NCBI GenBank assembly: GCA_028824295.1
Contig: JAPPED010000016.1
Coordinates: 1-64,000 of the forward strand
Length of the DNA: 64,000 nt
Source of the DNA: Rhodospirillales bacterium
GTDB taxonomy: Bacteria > Pseudomonadota > Alphaproteobacteria > TMED109
Direction of reading: 5' to 3'
The notes under the pieces are model-generated. The model was not told where the DNA came from. It searched no databases and saw only the letters and a program-made list of their open reading frames with translations. The translations under genes and the position numbers were made by a program. Position 1 is the first letter of the stretch. Every line of letters starts with the position of its first letter. This document shows, one piece after another, positions 9,403 through 19,289 of this stretch.

Positions 9403-10324
9403 GCCCACCGGCTGGCTTGTTCTGGACAAGCCAGCCGGGATGTCGTCGGCGCGTGCCGTCGCGCAGGTGAAACGGTTGCTCGGTGCCTCAAAGGCGGGTC
9501 ACGCGGGCACGCTGGATCCGCTTGCCACGGGTGTCCTGCCGATAGCCGTCGGGGAGGCCACCAAGACGATGCAATGGGCGATGGACGGCATCAAGGCCTA
9601 TCGCTTCCGGGTCCGCTGGGGCGAGGCCCGCGACACCCTCGATGCCGGCGGCAAGGTCACGGGATGCAGCTCGACCCGACCGTCTTCCGGGGCGATCCGC
9701 AGGGCCTTGCCGGCGTTCACGGGGACGATCACGCAGATTCCGCCCGCGTACTCCGCCGTCCATGTCCAGGGCAAGCGCGCCTACGCGTTGGCGCGGGCCG
9801 GGAGCGCGGTCGAGCCGGCGCCACGCCGGGTCCAGGTGCACGAGCTCGAGCTCGTTGACATGCCGGATGCGGATCACGCGGACTTCCACATGGCCTGCGG
9901 CAAGGGGACCTATGTCCGGAGCCTGGCGCGGGATCTGGCCAAGGCCCTCGCCACCGAGGGACACGTGGTCACGCTGCGGCGGACCCGGGCCGGCCGGTTC
10001 GTCGAGGATGACGCGGTGACGGTTGCAGAACTTGCAGCAATCGCGGATAAAGGGGGGGTTGGTGCGGAACTTCTGCCCCTTGACGCAGCACTGGCCGGCA
10101 TCCCGGTGCTGGAACTGACAGAGAGGGAAGCGGCACGCGCCCGGCAGGGTCGTCGTGTCTGTCCGGAGCAAGTCCCCTGCATGTTCATCAGGGAAGGGGC
10201 TGTTGTCGCCTCTTGCGACGGCCGGGCAGTGGCGGTTGGCCAGTGGAGCAACCGGGAGTTTTCTCCCCGGCGGGTCTTCCGGAACGATCCGGGGATGCGC
10301 AATCGGTCCGAAGGGAACAGGTGA
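9392..10324 (+). CDS. truB: tRNA pseudouridine(55) synthase
   Basis: A 310-residue TruB. The N-terminal [16 protein letters not shown] and the catalytic motif [13 protein letters not shown] (Asp about residue 42) are diagnostic. [18 protein letters not shown] motif follows at about 170-187. It makes pseudouridine 55 in the T loop of tRNAs. ATG 9392 overlaps the last 11 bases of rbfA; the frame remains open upstream in rbfA but that is a shadow. The stop overlaps the rpsO start (TGATG). Confidence 0.96.
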   Translation: MQLEPTGWLVLDKPAGMSSARAVAQVKRLLGASKAGHAGTLDPLATGVLPIAVGEATKTMQWAMDGIKAYRFRVRWGEARDTLDAGGKVTGCSSTRPSSGAIRRALPAFTGTITQIPPAYSAVHVQGKRAYALARAGSAVEPAPRRVQVHELELVDMPDADHADFHMACGKGTYVRSLARDLAKALATEGHVVTLRRTRAGRFVEDDAVTVAELAAIADKGGVGAELLPLDAALAGIPVLELTEREAARARQGRRVCPEQVPCMFIREGAVVASCDGRAVAVGQWSNREFSPRRVFRNDPGMRNRSEGNR

Positions 10325-10593
10325 TGTCGATTACAGCTGAGCGCAAGACGGCGCTCATTTCCGAATACTCTCGGGACGGGTCCGATACGGGCTCCCCCGA
10401 GGTCCAGATCGCGATCCTGACGGAACGGATCAACAATCTCACCGAACACTGCAAGGCGAACCACAAGGACGCGGACTCACGGCGGGGGCTGGTTGGAATG
10501 GTCAACTCGCGCCGCAGGCTTCTCGATTACCTTCAGAGATCCAATGAGGCCAAGTACCAGGACATCCTTCGTCGTCTCAATCTAAGGAAGTAG
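10324..10593 (+). CDS. rpsO: 30S ribosomal protein S15
   Basis: An 89-residue S15 with the family pattern [29 protein letters not shown] and the C-terminal [18 protein letters not shown]. It binds 16S rRNA in the platform. The ATG overlaps the truB stop codon. A GC-rich stem-loop follows before pnp, the usual place for RNase III processing in rpsO-pnp transcripts. Confidence 0.98.
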   Translation: MSITAERKTALISEYSRDGSDTGSPEVQIAILTERINNLTEHCKANHKDADSRRGLVGMVNSRRRLLDYLQRSNEAKYQDILRRLNLRK

Positions 10594-10677
10594 TTGTCCG
10601 TGAAAGACCGGGCCGGCCCAAGCCGGCGGGCGGCGCTCCGGATGCCGGTGGACTGTGCGCCGGCGTCCGGTCCTGCT

Positions 10678-10702
10678 GCGAGCGGGTCCGGAGTCCGCTC
10701 GC
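10678..10702 (+). promoter_or_regulatory. Stem-loop between rpsO and pnp
   Basis: A perfect 8-bp stem (GCGAGCGG/CCGCTCGC) with a 9-base loop in the 177-base rpsO-pnp spacer. It has no trailing T run, so it is more likely a processing or regulatory structure (pnp leader) than a terminator. High GC makes chance pairing possible. Confidence 0.4.
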
Positions 10703-10770
10703 GGACGAGACGCCCGCGAACCGGACGCGGCCGGTCTGGACCAGAAATGTGAAGAGGAGCGTTTAATTCC

Positions 10771-12924
10771 ATGTTCAATATCGAACGCCAGCAAATCGAT
10801 TGGGGCGGACGCCCCCTTGCCATTGAGACCGGGCTGATGGCCCGGCAGGCTGACGGCGCGGTCTTGGTCACGTACGGGGAGACCCAGGTCCTTTGCACCG
10901 CGGTGGCGCGGAAAGAAGTTCGCGAAGGCGCAGACTTCTTCCCGCTGACCGTCAACTATCAGGAAAAGATGTCGGCCGCCGGCCGCATCCCCGGCGGTTT
11001 TTTCAAGCGTGAAGGACGGCCGTCGGAGAAAGAAACCCTGACTTCGCGGCTGATCGACCGGCCGATTCGTCCCCTGTTTCCGGCCGGGTTCCGCAATGAG
11101 CTCCAGATCATCTGCACGGTGCTGAGCGCCGATCTCGAGAACGATCCCGACATCCCGGCAATGGTTGGCGCGTCCGCCGCCCTGGCGTTGTCGGGCGCGC
11201 CGTTCATGGGTCCGATCGCGGGGGCGCGGGTCGGCTTTGCGGAAGGCGCCTACGTCCTCAACCCGCGCATTCCGGAGCTTGCCGACAGTCATCTTGATCT
11301 GGTGGTGGCCGGCACGCGGGATGGCGTGCTGATGGTGGAATCGGAAGCCAACGAGCTGTCCGAGGAGACCATGCTGGGGGCTGTGATGTTCGGCCACGAG
11401 CACATGCAGCCCGTTATCAGTGCCATCGCCGATCTGGCTGCAGCCGCCGCCCGGGAGCCCTGGGCGACCGAAGAGGCCGAGGATCACAGCGCGGTGCAGG
11501 CATTCGTCGCCGAGGCCGGTGGCGACGGCCTTCGCGCGGCCTACCAGGTGCAGGAAAAGCAGCAGCGGGTCGAGCAGGTGGCCGCGGTGCGCGCCGACGT
11601 CGGCGAGCGGGCGGGCGAAGAGCACGACGCGACGGCCGTGGGCGACGCGCTCAAGAAGCTCGAGAAGGACATTGTCCGGTCCGCCATCCTGGAGACCGGC
11701 ACCCGGATCGACGGGCGCGACGTGCAGACCGTCCGGCCGATCGAGTGCCGCGCCGGACTGCTTACGCGCACGCACGGGTCCGCGCTGTTCACGCGCGGCG
11801 AGACGCAGGCGCTGGTCAGCGTGACCCTTGGCACCACTCCGGACGAGCAGGTGGTGGAATCGCTGGACGGGGTTGCCCGCGAGCGCTTCATGCTGCACTA
11901 CAACTTCCCGCCGTATTCGGTCGGTGAAACCGGCCGGATGTTCGGGCCCGGTCGCCGTGAAATCGGTCACGGCAAGCTGGCCTGGCGCGCCCTGCGCCCG
12001 CTCCTTCCCGATGCGGAAGCCTTTCCTTACACGATCCGGGTCATCTCGGAGATCACGGAATCGAACGGATCGTCGTCGATGGCGACCGTCTGCGGGTCGT
12101 CGCTCGCCATGATGGACGCGGGCGTCCCGGTTGCGCGCCCGGTGGCAGGAATTGCCATGGGGCTCATCAAGGAGGGCGACCAGTTCGCCGTCCTCTCGGA
12201 CATTCTCGGCGACGAGGACCACCTCGGTGACATGGACTTCAAGGTGGCCGGGACGCGGGACGGGATCACGTCGCTGCAGATGGACATCAAGATCACCGGA
12301 ATCACCGAGGAGATCATGCAGACGGCCCTGAACCAGGCGCGCGACGGACGCTTCCACATCCTCGATGCGATGGAAGGGGCCCTGAGCAGCGCTCGCTCCC
12401 AGATGAGCGCGCACGCGCCGAAGATCGTCGGCATCAAGATCCCGGTGGACCGTATCCGGGAAATCATCGGCCCGGGCGGCAAGATCATCCGCGAGATCTG
12501 TGCAACGTCGGGCGCCACGGTCGACGTGAACGACGACGGCTCGGTACAGATCGCCTCCAGCAGCCAGGAATCCATCGATCTCGCGCTCAAGGAAATCAAC
12601 AGCATCGTGGCTGAGCCCGAAATCGGCGGCATCTATGACGGAACCGTCGTGAAGGTCGTGGATTTCGGCGCGTTCGTGAACTTCTTCGGCAAGCGCGACG
12701 GTCTTGTCCACATCAGCGAGCTGGTTCCGCGCCGCGTCCGCTCGGTTCAGGACGTCGTGCAGGAGGGGGACGAGGTCAAGGTCAAGGTGATCGAAGTCGA
12801 CGACCGCGGCCGGGTCCGCCTGTCGATGAAGGCGGTGGATCAGGCGTCCGGCGAGGACCTGGCAAATCGCGCCAAGCCGGCTCCCGAACCAGCCCGGCGC
12901 ATGCGCCCCCCGGCTTGGGAGTAG
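10771..12924 (+). CDS. pnp: Polynucleotide phosphorylase
   Basis: A 717-residue PNPase with two RNase PH-like domains ([20 protein letters not shown] in the first; [20 protein letters not shown] and [17 protein letters not shown] in the second). The linker helical domain lies between, with a KH domain at about 557 ([20 protein letters not shown]) and a C-terminal S1 domain at about 619. It degrades RNA 3' to 5' phosphorolytically. The start has GAGGAG about a dozen bases upstream. Confidence 0.98.
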   Translation: MFNIERQQIDWGGRPLAIETGLMARQADGAVLVTYGETQVLCTAVARKEVREGADFFPLTVNYQEKMSAAGRIPGGFFKREGRPSEKETLTSRLIDRPIRPLFPAGFRNELQIICTVLSADLENDPDIPAMVGASAALALSGAPFMGPIAGARVGFAEGAYVLNPRIPELADSHLDLVVAGTRDGVLMVESEANELSEETMLGAVMFGHEHMQPVISAIADLAAAAAREPWATEEAEDHSAVQAFVAEAGGDGLRAAYQVQEKQQRVEQVAAVRADVGERAGEEHDATAVGDALKKLEKDIVRSAILETGTRIDGRDVQTVRPIECRAGLLTRTHGSALFTRGETQALVSVTLGTTPDEQVVESLDGVARERFMLHYNFPPYSVGETGRMFGPGRREIGHGKLAWRALRPLLPDAEAFPYTIRVISEITESNGSSSMATVCGSSLAMMDAGVPVARPVAGIAMGLIKEGDQFAVLSDILGDEDHLGDMDFKVAGTRDGITSLQMDIKITGITEEIMQTALNQARDGRFHILDAMEGALSSARSQMSAHAPKIVGIKIPVDRIREIIGPGGKIIREICATSGATVDVNDDGSVQIASSSQESIDLALKEINSIVAEPEIGGIYDGTVVKVVDFGAFVNFFGKRDGLVHISELVPRRVRSVQDVVQEGDEVKVKVIEVDDRGRVRLSMKAVDQASGEDLANRAKPAPEPARRMRPPAWE

Positions 12925-12955
12925 ACTGGCGGCCGCGCGCCGGAGAGGTTCACGG

Positions 12956-14353
12956 ATGAAGACCCTGAATGCGATCCGCATGGCTGGCCGGGAGATCCTG
13001 CCTCTCATCGAGGGCGGGAAGGGAATCTCGGTGACCAACGGCCGGAGCGCGGGGGCGTGGGCGTTCGCCGGCGGCGTGGGCACCTTCTCCGGCGTGAACG
13101 CGGACTCGCTGGATGCCAAGGGGCGCGTGATCCCTCAGATCTATTCTGGCAGGACCCGCGTCGAACGGCACGAGGAGCTGGTCCGGTACTCGATCGCCGG
13201 CGGCGTCACCCAGGCGCAGATCGCCCATGAGGAGCGTCGCGGCGAAGGCCGGCTGCACGTCAACATCCTGTGGGAAATGGGCGGGGCCCGCCGGGTGCTC
13301 GAGGGCATTCTGGCGCGCGCAAAGGGGCTGATCCACGGGGTCACGTGCGGCGCCGGCATGCCGTACAAGCTGAGTGAAATCGCGGCGCGATTTGGGGTGT
13401 ACTACTACCCCATCGTGAGTTCGGCGCGGGCGTTCCGCGTGCTGTTCCGGCGCTCCTACCACCGCAATCCGGAATGGCTGGGCGGTGTCGTCTACGAGGA
13501 TCCGTGGCTGGCCGGCGGTCACAACGGACTGTCGAACGCAGAAGATCCGAAACAGCCGGAGCCGCCGTATCCGCGTGTGACCGCGCTCCGCAGGGAGATG
13601 TCGGCGGTCGGCCTCGCCGACACGCCCATCATCATCGCGGGCGGGGTGTGGTATCTCCGCGACTGGGCGGACTGGATCGACAATCCCGAGTTGGGGCCCG
13701 TCGCGTTCCAATTCGGCACGCGTCCGCTGCTGACCACCGAGAGCCCGATTTCGCCGCAGTGGAAGAAGCGCCTGCTCACGCTCAAGCACGGGGATGTCAG
13801 TCTGCACCGCCACAGCCCGACGGGCTTCTATTCATCGGCGGTACGGAACAAGTTTCTCGAGGAACTCGATGAGCGGAGCCTCCGTCAGGTGCCGTACGCG
13901 CTGGCCGCGGAGGAAGACCGCACGGAGGCGGTCGAGGTGGGGGCCAGGAAGCGCCGGGTGTGGATGACCCCGGCCGACGCATCCTGTGCCCGGGAATGGA
14001 TGGCGGCCGGGCACACGGAAGGCCTCCGGACCCCGGCGCAGACGATGCTGTTCGTCTCGCCGGATCGGGCCCGGTCGATTCGCCGGGACCAGACCGAGTG
14101 CATGGGCTGCCTGTCTCAGTGCCTGTTCTCCAACTGGGCCGACAACGAGGATCACCGCACCGGCCGGAAGGCCGATCCGCGGAGCTTCTGTATCCAGAAG
14201 ACCTTGCAGGACATTGCCCACAACGCCGACGTCGACACGCAGCTCATGTTCGCGGGCCATAACGCCTGGAGGTTTGCCGAGGACCCGTTCTACGAGGGTG
14301 GTTTCATACCCTCCGTCCGTCAGCTGGTCGCTCGTTTGCAGACGGGCGACTAG
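12956..14353 (+). CDS. Nitronate monooxygenase-like flavoprotein with a Cys cluster
   Basis: A 465-residue TIM-barrel flavoprotein of the nitronate monooxygenase/2-nitropropane dioxygenase family (HVNILWEMGGARRVLEG, HGVTCGAGMPYKLSE, TPIIIAGGVWYLRDWADWI, FQFGTRPLLTTES). Unusually, the C-terminal part carries Cys382, Cys385, Cys389 and Cys412 (CX2CX3CX22C). This resembles the 4Fe-4S ligand set of old-yellow-enzyme-like reductases and is not a feature of ordinary nitronate monooxygenases. GAGAGG sits in front of ATG 12956. The substrate is unknown; the Fe-S cluster is inference. Confidence 0.75.
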   Translation: MKTLNAIRMAGREILPLIEGGKGISVTNGRSAGAWAFAGGVGTFSGVNADSLDAKGRVIPQIYSGRTRVERHEELVRYSIAGGVTQAQIAHEERRGEGRLHVNILWEMGGARRVLEGILARAKGLIHGVTCGAGMPYKLSEIAARFGVYYYPIVSSARAFRVLFRRSYHRNPEWLGGVVYEDPWLAGGHNGLSNAEDPKQPEPPYPRVTALRREMSAVGLADTPIIIAGGVWYLRDWADWIDNPELGPVAFQFGTRPLLTTESPISPQWKKRLLTLKHGDVSLHRHSPTGFYSSAVRNKFLEELDERSLRQVPYALAAEEDRTEAVEVGARKRRVWMTPADASCAREWMAAGHTEGLRTPAQTMLFVSPDRARSIRRDQTECMGCLSQCLFSNWADNEDHRTGRKADPRSFCIQKTLQDIAHNADVDTQLMFAGHNAWRFAEDPFYEGGFIPSVRQLVARLQTGD

Positions 14354-14455
14354 GGACGCACGCGGCCGCCCGAAACGCCCCTATAGTGTCTCGGGCCGAA
14401 ATCGCCAACGTGTTCCGCGCGTCGATCGGACTGTTCGGGTGTAGCCAGGAGACGG

Positions 14456-16111
14456 ATGATGCCGGATGACGCAGCCAGCCCGTTCCTGTCGAATCCGAAC
14501 GCCGACTTCGACGCGGTCATTGTCGGAGCCGGGGTCGCGGGGTTGTACGCCATCTACCGCCTGCGGAAGCTCGGCCTCCGGGTGCGAGCCTACGAGACGG
14601 GAGACGGTGTCGGCGGAACCTGGTTTTGGAACCGGTATCCCGGTTGCCGCTGCGATGTCGAGAGCCTCGAGTACTCGTTTTCGTTCGACGAGGACCTGCA
14701 GCAGGAATGGGAATGGCCGGAACGGTACGGAACCCAGCCTGAGATCCTGAAGTACGTTCACCACGTGGTCGAGCGGTTCGACCTGATGCGGGACGTCCAA
14801 CTGAACACGCGGATCACGGCGGCAGAGTTCGACGAGGACACGCTGCTGTGGACGCTCACGACAGAGGCCGGGGAGCAGGTGACCGCGCCGGTCTGCATCA
14901 TGGCGGCCGGCAATCTCTCCACGCCGCGCCGCCCGGCCTATCCGGGCCTCGATGCATTCGAGGGCAAGTCGTACCACACGGGGCTCTGGCCGAAGGAGGG
15001 CGTCGACTTCACCGGCCTGAGGGTGGGCGTCGTCGGCACGGGCTCGTCCGGTGTGCAGTCCATCCCGCATATCGCGGCGCAGGCAGCACAGCTGACCGTG
15101 TTCCAGCGTACCGCCAATTTCATTCTGCCGGCGCGCAATCGCCCGCACGTACCCGAGACCGTGCGCGAGCACAAGGCGACGTATGCCGAGCGCCGGCTCG
15201 CCGCGTTTGACACGCCATTCGGGATCGCGGGCTATCCGCCACCGACCAAGAAGGCGCTGGAGGCTGCTTCGGAGGAACGCCGCGCCCAGTACGAGGCCAA
15301 GTGGCAGGAGGGCGGCAGCATCAGCTTCCTGTTCTCGTACACCGATCTGCTTCAGGACATCGACGCCAACGTGACCGCGGCGGAATTCGTGCGCGAGAAG
15401 ATTCGTCAGACGGTGAAGGATCCGGTGACCGCTGAACGCCTGTGTCCGGACAATCACCCGATCGGTACGAAACGCCTGATCCTCGATACCAACTACTTCG
15501 AGACCTACAACGAACCGCACGTGTCGCTCGTGGACCTCAGGGAGACCCCGATCGAGACGATCACGCGAAGCGGAATCCGGACGACGGATGCGGAGTTCGA
15601 TCTGGATGCGATCGTGTTTGCGACCGGCTTCGACGCCATGACCGGCGCGATGCTCGCGATCGACATCCGGGTGAAGGACGGGATCACCCTTGAGGAGCAA
15701 TGGACCGGAGGGCCACGCACCTACCTCGGCCTGATGGTGGCGGGGCTGCCCAACCTGTTCATGGTCACCGGTCCGCAGAGTCCCGGCGTCAAGAGCCAAA
15801 TGATCCTGTCGATCGAGATGCACGTCGACTGGATCGCGGACTGCCTGGAGCGGATGCGGCGGGACGGTCAGAACCGGATCGTGCCGACGGCAAAGGCCCA
15901 GGAGGACTGGGTCAACCACGTCCGGGACGTGGCGGATGCCACGCTCTATCCGCAGGCCAATTCCTGGTACATGGGAGCCAACATCCCCGGGAAGCCGCGG
16001 GTCTTCATGCCGTACGTTGGCGGTGTGCACACTTACAAGAAGGCCTGCGACGAAGTCGTCGCCAAGGGCTATGAAGGTTTCGTGATGACCGGAGAGAAGG
16101 TCGGAGCCTAG
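14456..16111 (+). CDS. Baeyer-Villiger flavin monooxygenase
   Basis: A 551-residue class B flavoprotein monooxygenase of the cyclohexanone/phenylacetone monooxygenase type. It has the FAD-binding VGAGVAGLYAIYRL near residue 22-36, the Baeyer-Villiger fingerprint FEGKSYHTGLWP at about 168-179, the NADPH-binding VGTGSSGVQSIP, and IVFATGFDAMTG. It inserts an oxygen next to a ketone using NADPH and O2. AGGAGA precedes ATG 14456. Substrate not predictable; nearby Rieske, cyclase and dienelactone hydrolase genes suggest degradation of cyclic compounds. Confidence 0.9.
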   Translation: MMPDDAASPFLSNPNADFDAVIVGAGVAGLYAIYRLRKLGLRVRAYETGDGVGGTWFWNRYPGCRCDVESLEYSFSFDEDLQQEWEWPERYGTQPEILKYVHHVVERFDLMRDVQLNTRITAAEFDEDTLLWTLTTEAGEQVTAPVCIMAAGNLSTPRRPAYPGLDAFEGKSYHTGLWPKEGVDFTGLRVGVVGTGSSGVQSIPHIAAQAAQLTVFQRTANFILPARNRPHVPETVREHKATYAERRLAAFDTPFGIAGYPPPTKKALEAASEERRAQYEAKWQEGGSISFLFSYTDLLQDIDANVTAAEFVREKIRQTVKDPVTAERLCPDNHPIGTKRLILDTNYFETYNEPHVSLVDLRETPIETITRSGIRTTDAEFDLDAIVFATGFDAMTGAMLAIDIRVKDGITLEEQWTGGPRTYLGLMVAGLPNLFMVTGPQSPGVKSQMILSIEMHVDWIADCLERMRRDGQNRIVPTAKAQEDWVNHVRDVADATLYPQANSWYMGANIPGKPRVFMPYVGGVHTYKKACDEVVAKGYEGFVMTGEKVGA

Positions 16112-16227
16112 GCGTCGAAGGCCGTCTGTCGGCGGCCTGGCGGTCGGTGTGGGCCGATGCGGAGCGTAGCGCTTCGGCGGTCACCTCGGCGTGAATGGCG
16201 CGATCAGGCGGTCTGGATCTGTCGTGG

Positions 16228-17202
16228 TCAGGAGCCGGGGCCTGGTGCGCGGTTAATCGGCTCCTCGCCGCGCGACACCCGGACGACGTTGCCCAACGCC
16301 ACTTCGAAATTCCGTCGCTTGGATTCGAATGTCTGACCCCCCACGTGCGGGGTGACGAGCAGTCGGTTGCTCGCCGATTCGGACAGATTGAGAAAGGGAT
16401 GATCTGGGGGAAGTGGCTCCGACTCGAACACGTCGAAACCGGCTGCCCCGAGCCGTCCGTTCTCGAGTGCCTCGGCCACGGCGTCGTCATCGACGACTCC
16501 CCCCCGGCCGACGTGAATGAGCATGGCTCCGGGCTTCATGCGACCGACGCGCTCGCGATCGAGCACATGGTGGGTGTCACGTCGCGCGGGCAGCGACACG
16601 GTAACGATGTCAGAGGTCGCCAGGAGCTCGTCCAGCGGCACTCCCGGGATTTCCGGGTCGTGTTGGCGCGCGTGCTCAGCCCGTACGACTTCGAGCCCGA
16701 GACCGCGGAACATGCGAGCGATCTGCTTGCCGATATGGCCGTAACCGATGACGCCGACCCGGCCGGAAAGTTCGTGCGCCATGTCGGCGTGTGCCTTGCG
16801 AGCGGCGAGCCACTCGGTTTCGCCTCCGGCCTCGATCATGGTGAGGGGGCGGGTGAGGCGGAATGCCAGCTGGACCGCCAGCTGCGCTACCGACGGTGCA
16901 TTGAGGCCCGGGACGTGGCACACGGGGATACCGCGACGCGCGCACTCGGCATGATCGACATTGTCGTAACCCGCACCGGTCAGCTGAACCAGCCGGACTC
17001 TGGGCGCCAGGTCGAGCAGCGGCTTGTCGACGAAACCGAAGCCCGATCCGATCAGGATGTAGTCCGCGCCGGCGGCGCCGGCCTCCACTTCAGCGCGAAC
17101 GGTTGCCCGACCGAAACGGATCGCGAAGCCATCGGGTACCGTGAGACCGGTCGCCCGGAAATCGACTTCCGGCCAGAGGAAGGCAATCAGCGGCTCAGGC
17201 AT
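16228..17202 (-). CDS. D-2-hydroxyacid dehydrogenase (NAD-dependent)
   Basis: A 324-residue member of the D-isomer-specific 2-hydroxyacid dehydrogenase family. The Rossmann motif GVIGYGHIGKQIARMF is in the middle. The catalytic triad appears as Arg in HVGRGGVVDDDA, Glu in DVFESEPLP and His in TPHVGGQT. LTGAGYDNVDHAECARRGI is the typical substrate-domain hinge. It probably interconverts a 2-hydroxy acid and 2-oxo acid. It is convergent with the monooxygenase gene and followed on the same strand by the GFA protein and an SDR. Confidence 0.9.
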   Translation of the reverse strand: MPEPLIAFLWPEVDFRATGLTVPDGFAIRFGRATVRAEVEAGAAGADYILIGSGFGFVDKPLLDLAPRVRLVQLTGAGYDNVDHAECARRGIPVCHVPGLNAPSVAQLAVQLAFRLTRPLTMIEAGGETEWLAARKAHADMAHELSGRVGVIGYGHIGKQIARMFRGLGLEVVRAEHARQHDPEIPGVPLDELLATSDIVTVSLPARRDTHHVLDRERVGRMKPGAMLIHVGRGGVVDDDAVAEALENGRLGAAGFDVFESEPLPPDHPFLNLSESASNRLLVTPHVGGQTFESKRRNFEVALGNVVRVSRGEEPINRAPGPGS

Positions 17203-17465
17203 GGCGGGGCGCGGAGCTTCGTGAGGGGAGGGTGGTGGTCATCGCTCGGGCCCTGACGGTTTGATCAGTTGGAAAAGAGGCAACCGCCGTACGGACCGGC
17301 CGCACGGACTTCTAACAGATCGAAGCGGTCATTCAATGCATTGCCGATTCCGGAAGTCTCCGGCCCATCAAGACGTCGCGTTCGATGTCCGTGCATCGAT
17401 CCGGGTCCGGACGGCACCCGCAGGTTCCCGAAGCGAACCTTCGCGGTCGTCGTTGCCGGTGTCCG

Positions 17466-17906
17466 TCACGCCGATGACCCTTCCACCACTGTGACGTGGG
17501 AAATCCAGCGCTGTTTGCGCCGTGCGAGCCGAACCGAGATGTCCTCGGCCTCGTAATCGGCGACCGGCACGGAGGGCTTGTCGACGGACAACGGCGGCGC
17601 TAGGACGTTGGCGTTCAGCACCGCATAGAGCTGCCCTTCGAGTTCGCAGGTCGCGGCCGCGAATACGCCGCATCGCCTGCAGAGCAGGAACGTTGCCGTC
17701 TGGTGGCCGAAACGGTAGCGGCTCACGCAATCAGGTTCGGCCAAGGTCAACGTAAGGTGGCCAGAAGGAACCGAGACGTACAGCGCTGCGTGCCGCTGGC
17801 AGAAGTCGCAGCCGCAGTGGCGGGGAGACAGAGGGGCGTTTCCCTCTGCTTCGAGCGTTACGCGGATTGCCCCACAGTGACAGCTGCCATTGAATCTTTT
17901 CTGCAT
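17466..17906 (-). CDS. GFA / CENP-V family zinc protein
   Basis: A 146-residue GFA-domain protein with the zinc-binding pattern GSCHCGAIRVTL, HCGCDFCQRHAA and LLCRRCGVFAAA. The founding member was reported as glutathione-dependent formaldehyde-activating enzyme, but most homologues have unknown substrates. GGGGAG stands upstream of ATG 17906. Minus strand between the hydroxyacid dehydrogenase and an SDR. Confidence 0.87.
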   Translation of the reverse strand: MQKRFNGSCHCGAIRVTLEAEGNAPLSPRHCGCDFCQRHAALYVSVPSGHLTLTLAEPDCVSRYRFGHQTATFLLCRRCGVFAAATCELEGQLYAVLNANVLAPPLSVDKPSVPVADYEAEDISVRLARRKQRWISHVTVVEGSSA

Positions 17907-17989
17907 TGGTCCAACTCCCCCGGAATCCCGACAGCTTGCACTGGCGCCGCCAGCACCCGATCCCGCGTTCCTGCTCCGTGATCAGGGAC

Positions 17990-18727
17990 TCAGCGATCGA
18001 CCCGGGTGAACCGAAGTCCGCCGAAGGCCTGTTCGGTGGGCACGATCTCGATGGTGGAGACGTTCACCCTCCAGGGCGCGCTCACGGCGTAGAGGATCGC
18101 CTCTGCGATGTCCTCCGGCTGCAGTTCGTCGAACGACCCGTAGGTCTTGCGAGCCGCTTCCTCGCCGGCGGCGCCCGCCACGAACTCAGTGACGACGCGG
18201 CCCGGGCAGATTTCGGTGACGCGGATTCCCGTGCCGGCCAGATCGAGCCGCAGGTTTTGCGAGGCGAGCCGGACGGCTCCCTTCGAGCCGCCGTAAATCG
18301 GTGACTGGAGCGGATACAGCCCGGCCACCGAGCCGATCCCGACCACGTGACCGCGCTTGCGCTCGCGCATCCCCGGGAGGACAGCGCGAAGCGTGTGCAG
18401 GAATGCGGTCACGTTGGTTTCAATCGTCAGGTCGATGTCCCCGCGTTCAGCATCGACAAAGCTAGCCATGCCGCGCCCAAGACCGGCATTGTTGACCAGG
18501 ACGTCGACCTCGAGGGGTGCGAGCGCGTCATACAGTGCATCGGTATCGCAAAGGTCGAGTACCAAGGGGGTCGCGCCCGTCTCATCGGCTAGCGCTTCCA
18601 GCCTGGCGGCACGGCGTGCTACAGCGATAACGGAAAGGCCGGCATCGCGCAGGGCACGTACGGCCTCCCTGCCGATTCCCGCTGACGCTCCGGTAACCAA
18701 GGCCGTCCTGTAGTCATGTATTGCCAT
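17990..18727 (-). CDS. Short-chain dehydrogenase/reductase
   Basis: A 245-residue classical SDR: cofactor motif TGASAGIGREAV near the N-terminus, NNAGLGRG, and the active-site Ser/Tyr/Lys in IGSVAGLYPLQSPIYGGSKGAV. It resembles YdfG-type NADP-dependent 3-hydroxy acid/serine dehydrogenases (DYRTALVTGASAGIG, PGRVVTEF). ATG 18727 is preceded by GGAGGG; a longer open frame upstream to 18850 is not plausible. Substrate unknown. Confidence 0.88.
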   Translation of the reverse strand: MAIHDYRTALVTGASAGIGREAVRALRDAGLSVIAVARRAARLEALADETGATPLVLDLCDTDALYDALAPLEVDVLVNNAGLGRGMASFVDAERGDIDLTIETNVTAFLHTLRAVLPGMRERKRGHVVGIGSVAGLYPLQSPIYGGSKGAVRLASQNLRLDLAGTGIRVTEICPGRVVTEFVAGAAGEEAARKTYGSFDELQPEDIAEAILYAVSAPWRVNVSTIEIVPTEQAFGGLRFTRVDR

Positions 18728-19289
18728 GAAGTCCCTCCGTCGCCGCTGCTCAGTCGCCGGCGCATCATAACGGCCCCCGTCGCCGCGGCGGCTGCACCAC
18801 CGCCAGCTGCTGAGCCGGGCTGCTGCGAGCTCTCCAGCCACGACAGGCAAATGGAAGTCGCATGGCTGCTCTTGGTCGCTTCAACAGAGACCAATCACGT
18901 GACCAAGTACAGTTGTACGAAACAACTGTGGTATAACGGCGGTAGTTGTACATGAACAGCCGATGTTGTTTGTCGGCCCAGCAACTTCTAGATCTTCCAG
19001 AATCGCCTGGAAGACGAGGCCGAACGGACCCGATTGTTCCTGACAAAAGAAAGCCATCGATGTTGGGCTGCTCCTTCAATTGATTGGCGGTGGGATAACA
19101 AGTAAGGCAATTCAATGATGTTGTGCCAGTAAGTTATGTCTATTATCCTTCTTTTTCATACTGCAGAACAGGCGAATCCATAATACAGCTTTTCTGGTTT
19201 CCTGAAGTTTGATTGTAATTCCGAACTAAGCTGTTTAAGCTATTTGCCAAGATGACAGTTTACTGTCCATCGAGAGGGAGAAACACACA
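18728..19289. other. AT-richer divergent intergenic region
   Basis: A 562-base stretch between divergent genes with markedly lower GC than either neighbour (especially 19130-19280). No plausible gene is seen. It holds the operator-like repeats listed separately and presumably promoters for both the SDR and the cyclase. Confidence 0.5.
18911..18951. promoter_or_regulatory. Operator-like repeats (AGTTGT/ACAACT)
   Basis: An inverted repeat AGTTGT-N5-ACAACT spans 18911-18927 and a further direct copy AGTTGTAC is at 18944-18951, 33 bases from the first. A GGTATAAC sequence lies between the copies. This looks like a dimeric-repressor binding region controlling the divergent SDR and/or cyclase; no regulator gene is adjacent. 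Confidence 0.35.

Noticed and set aside
10582-13119. 845-codon minus-strand open frame across pnp
   Set aside because: Antisense shadow of pnp; no family match.
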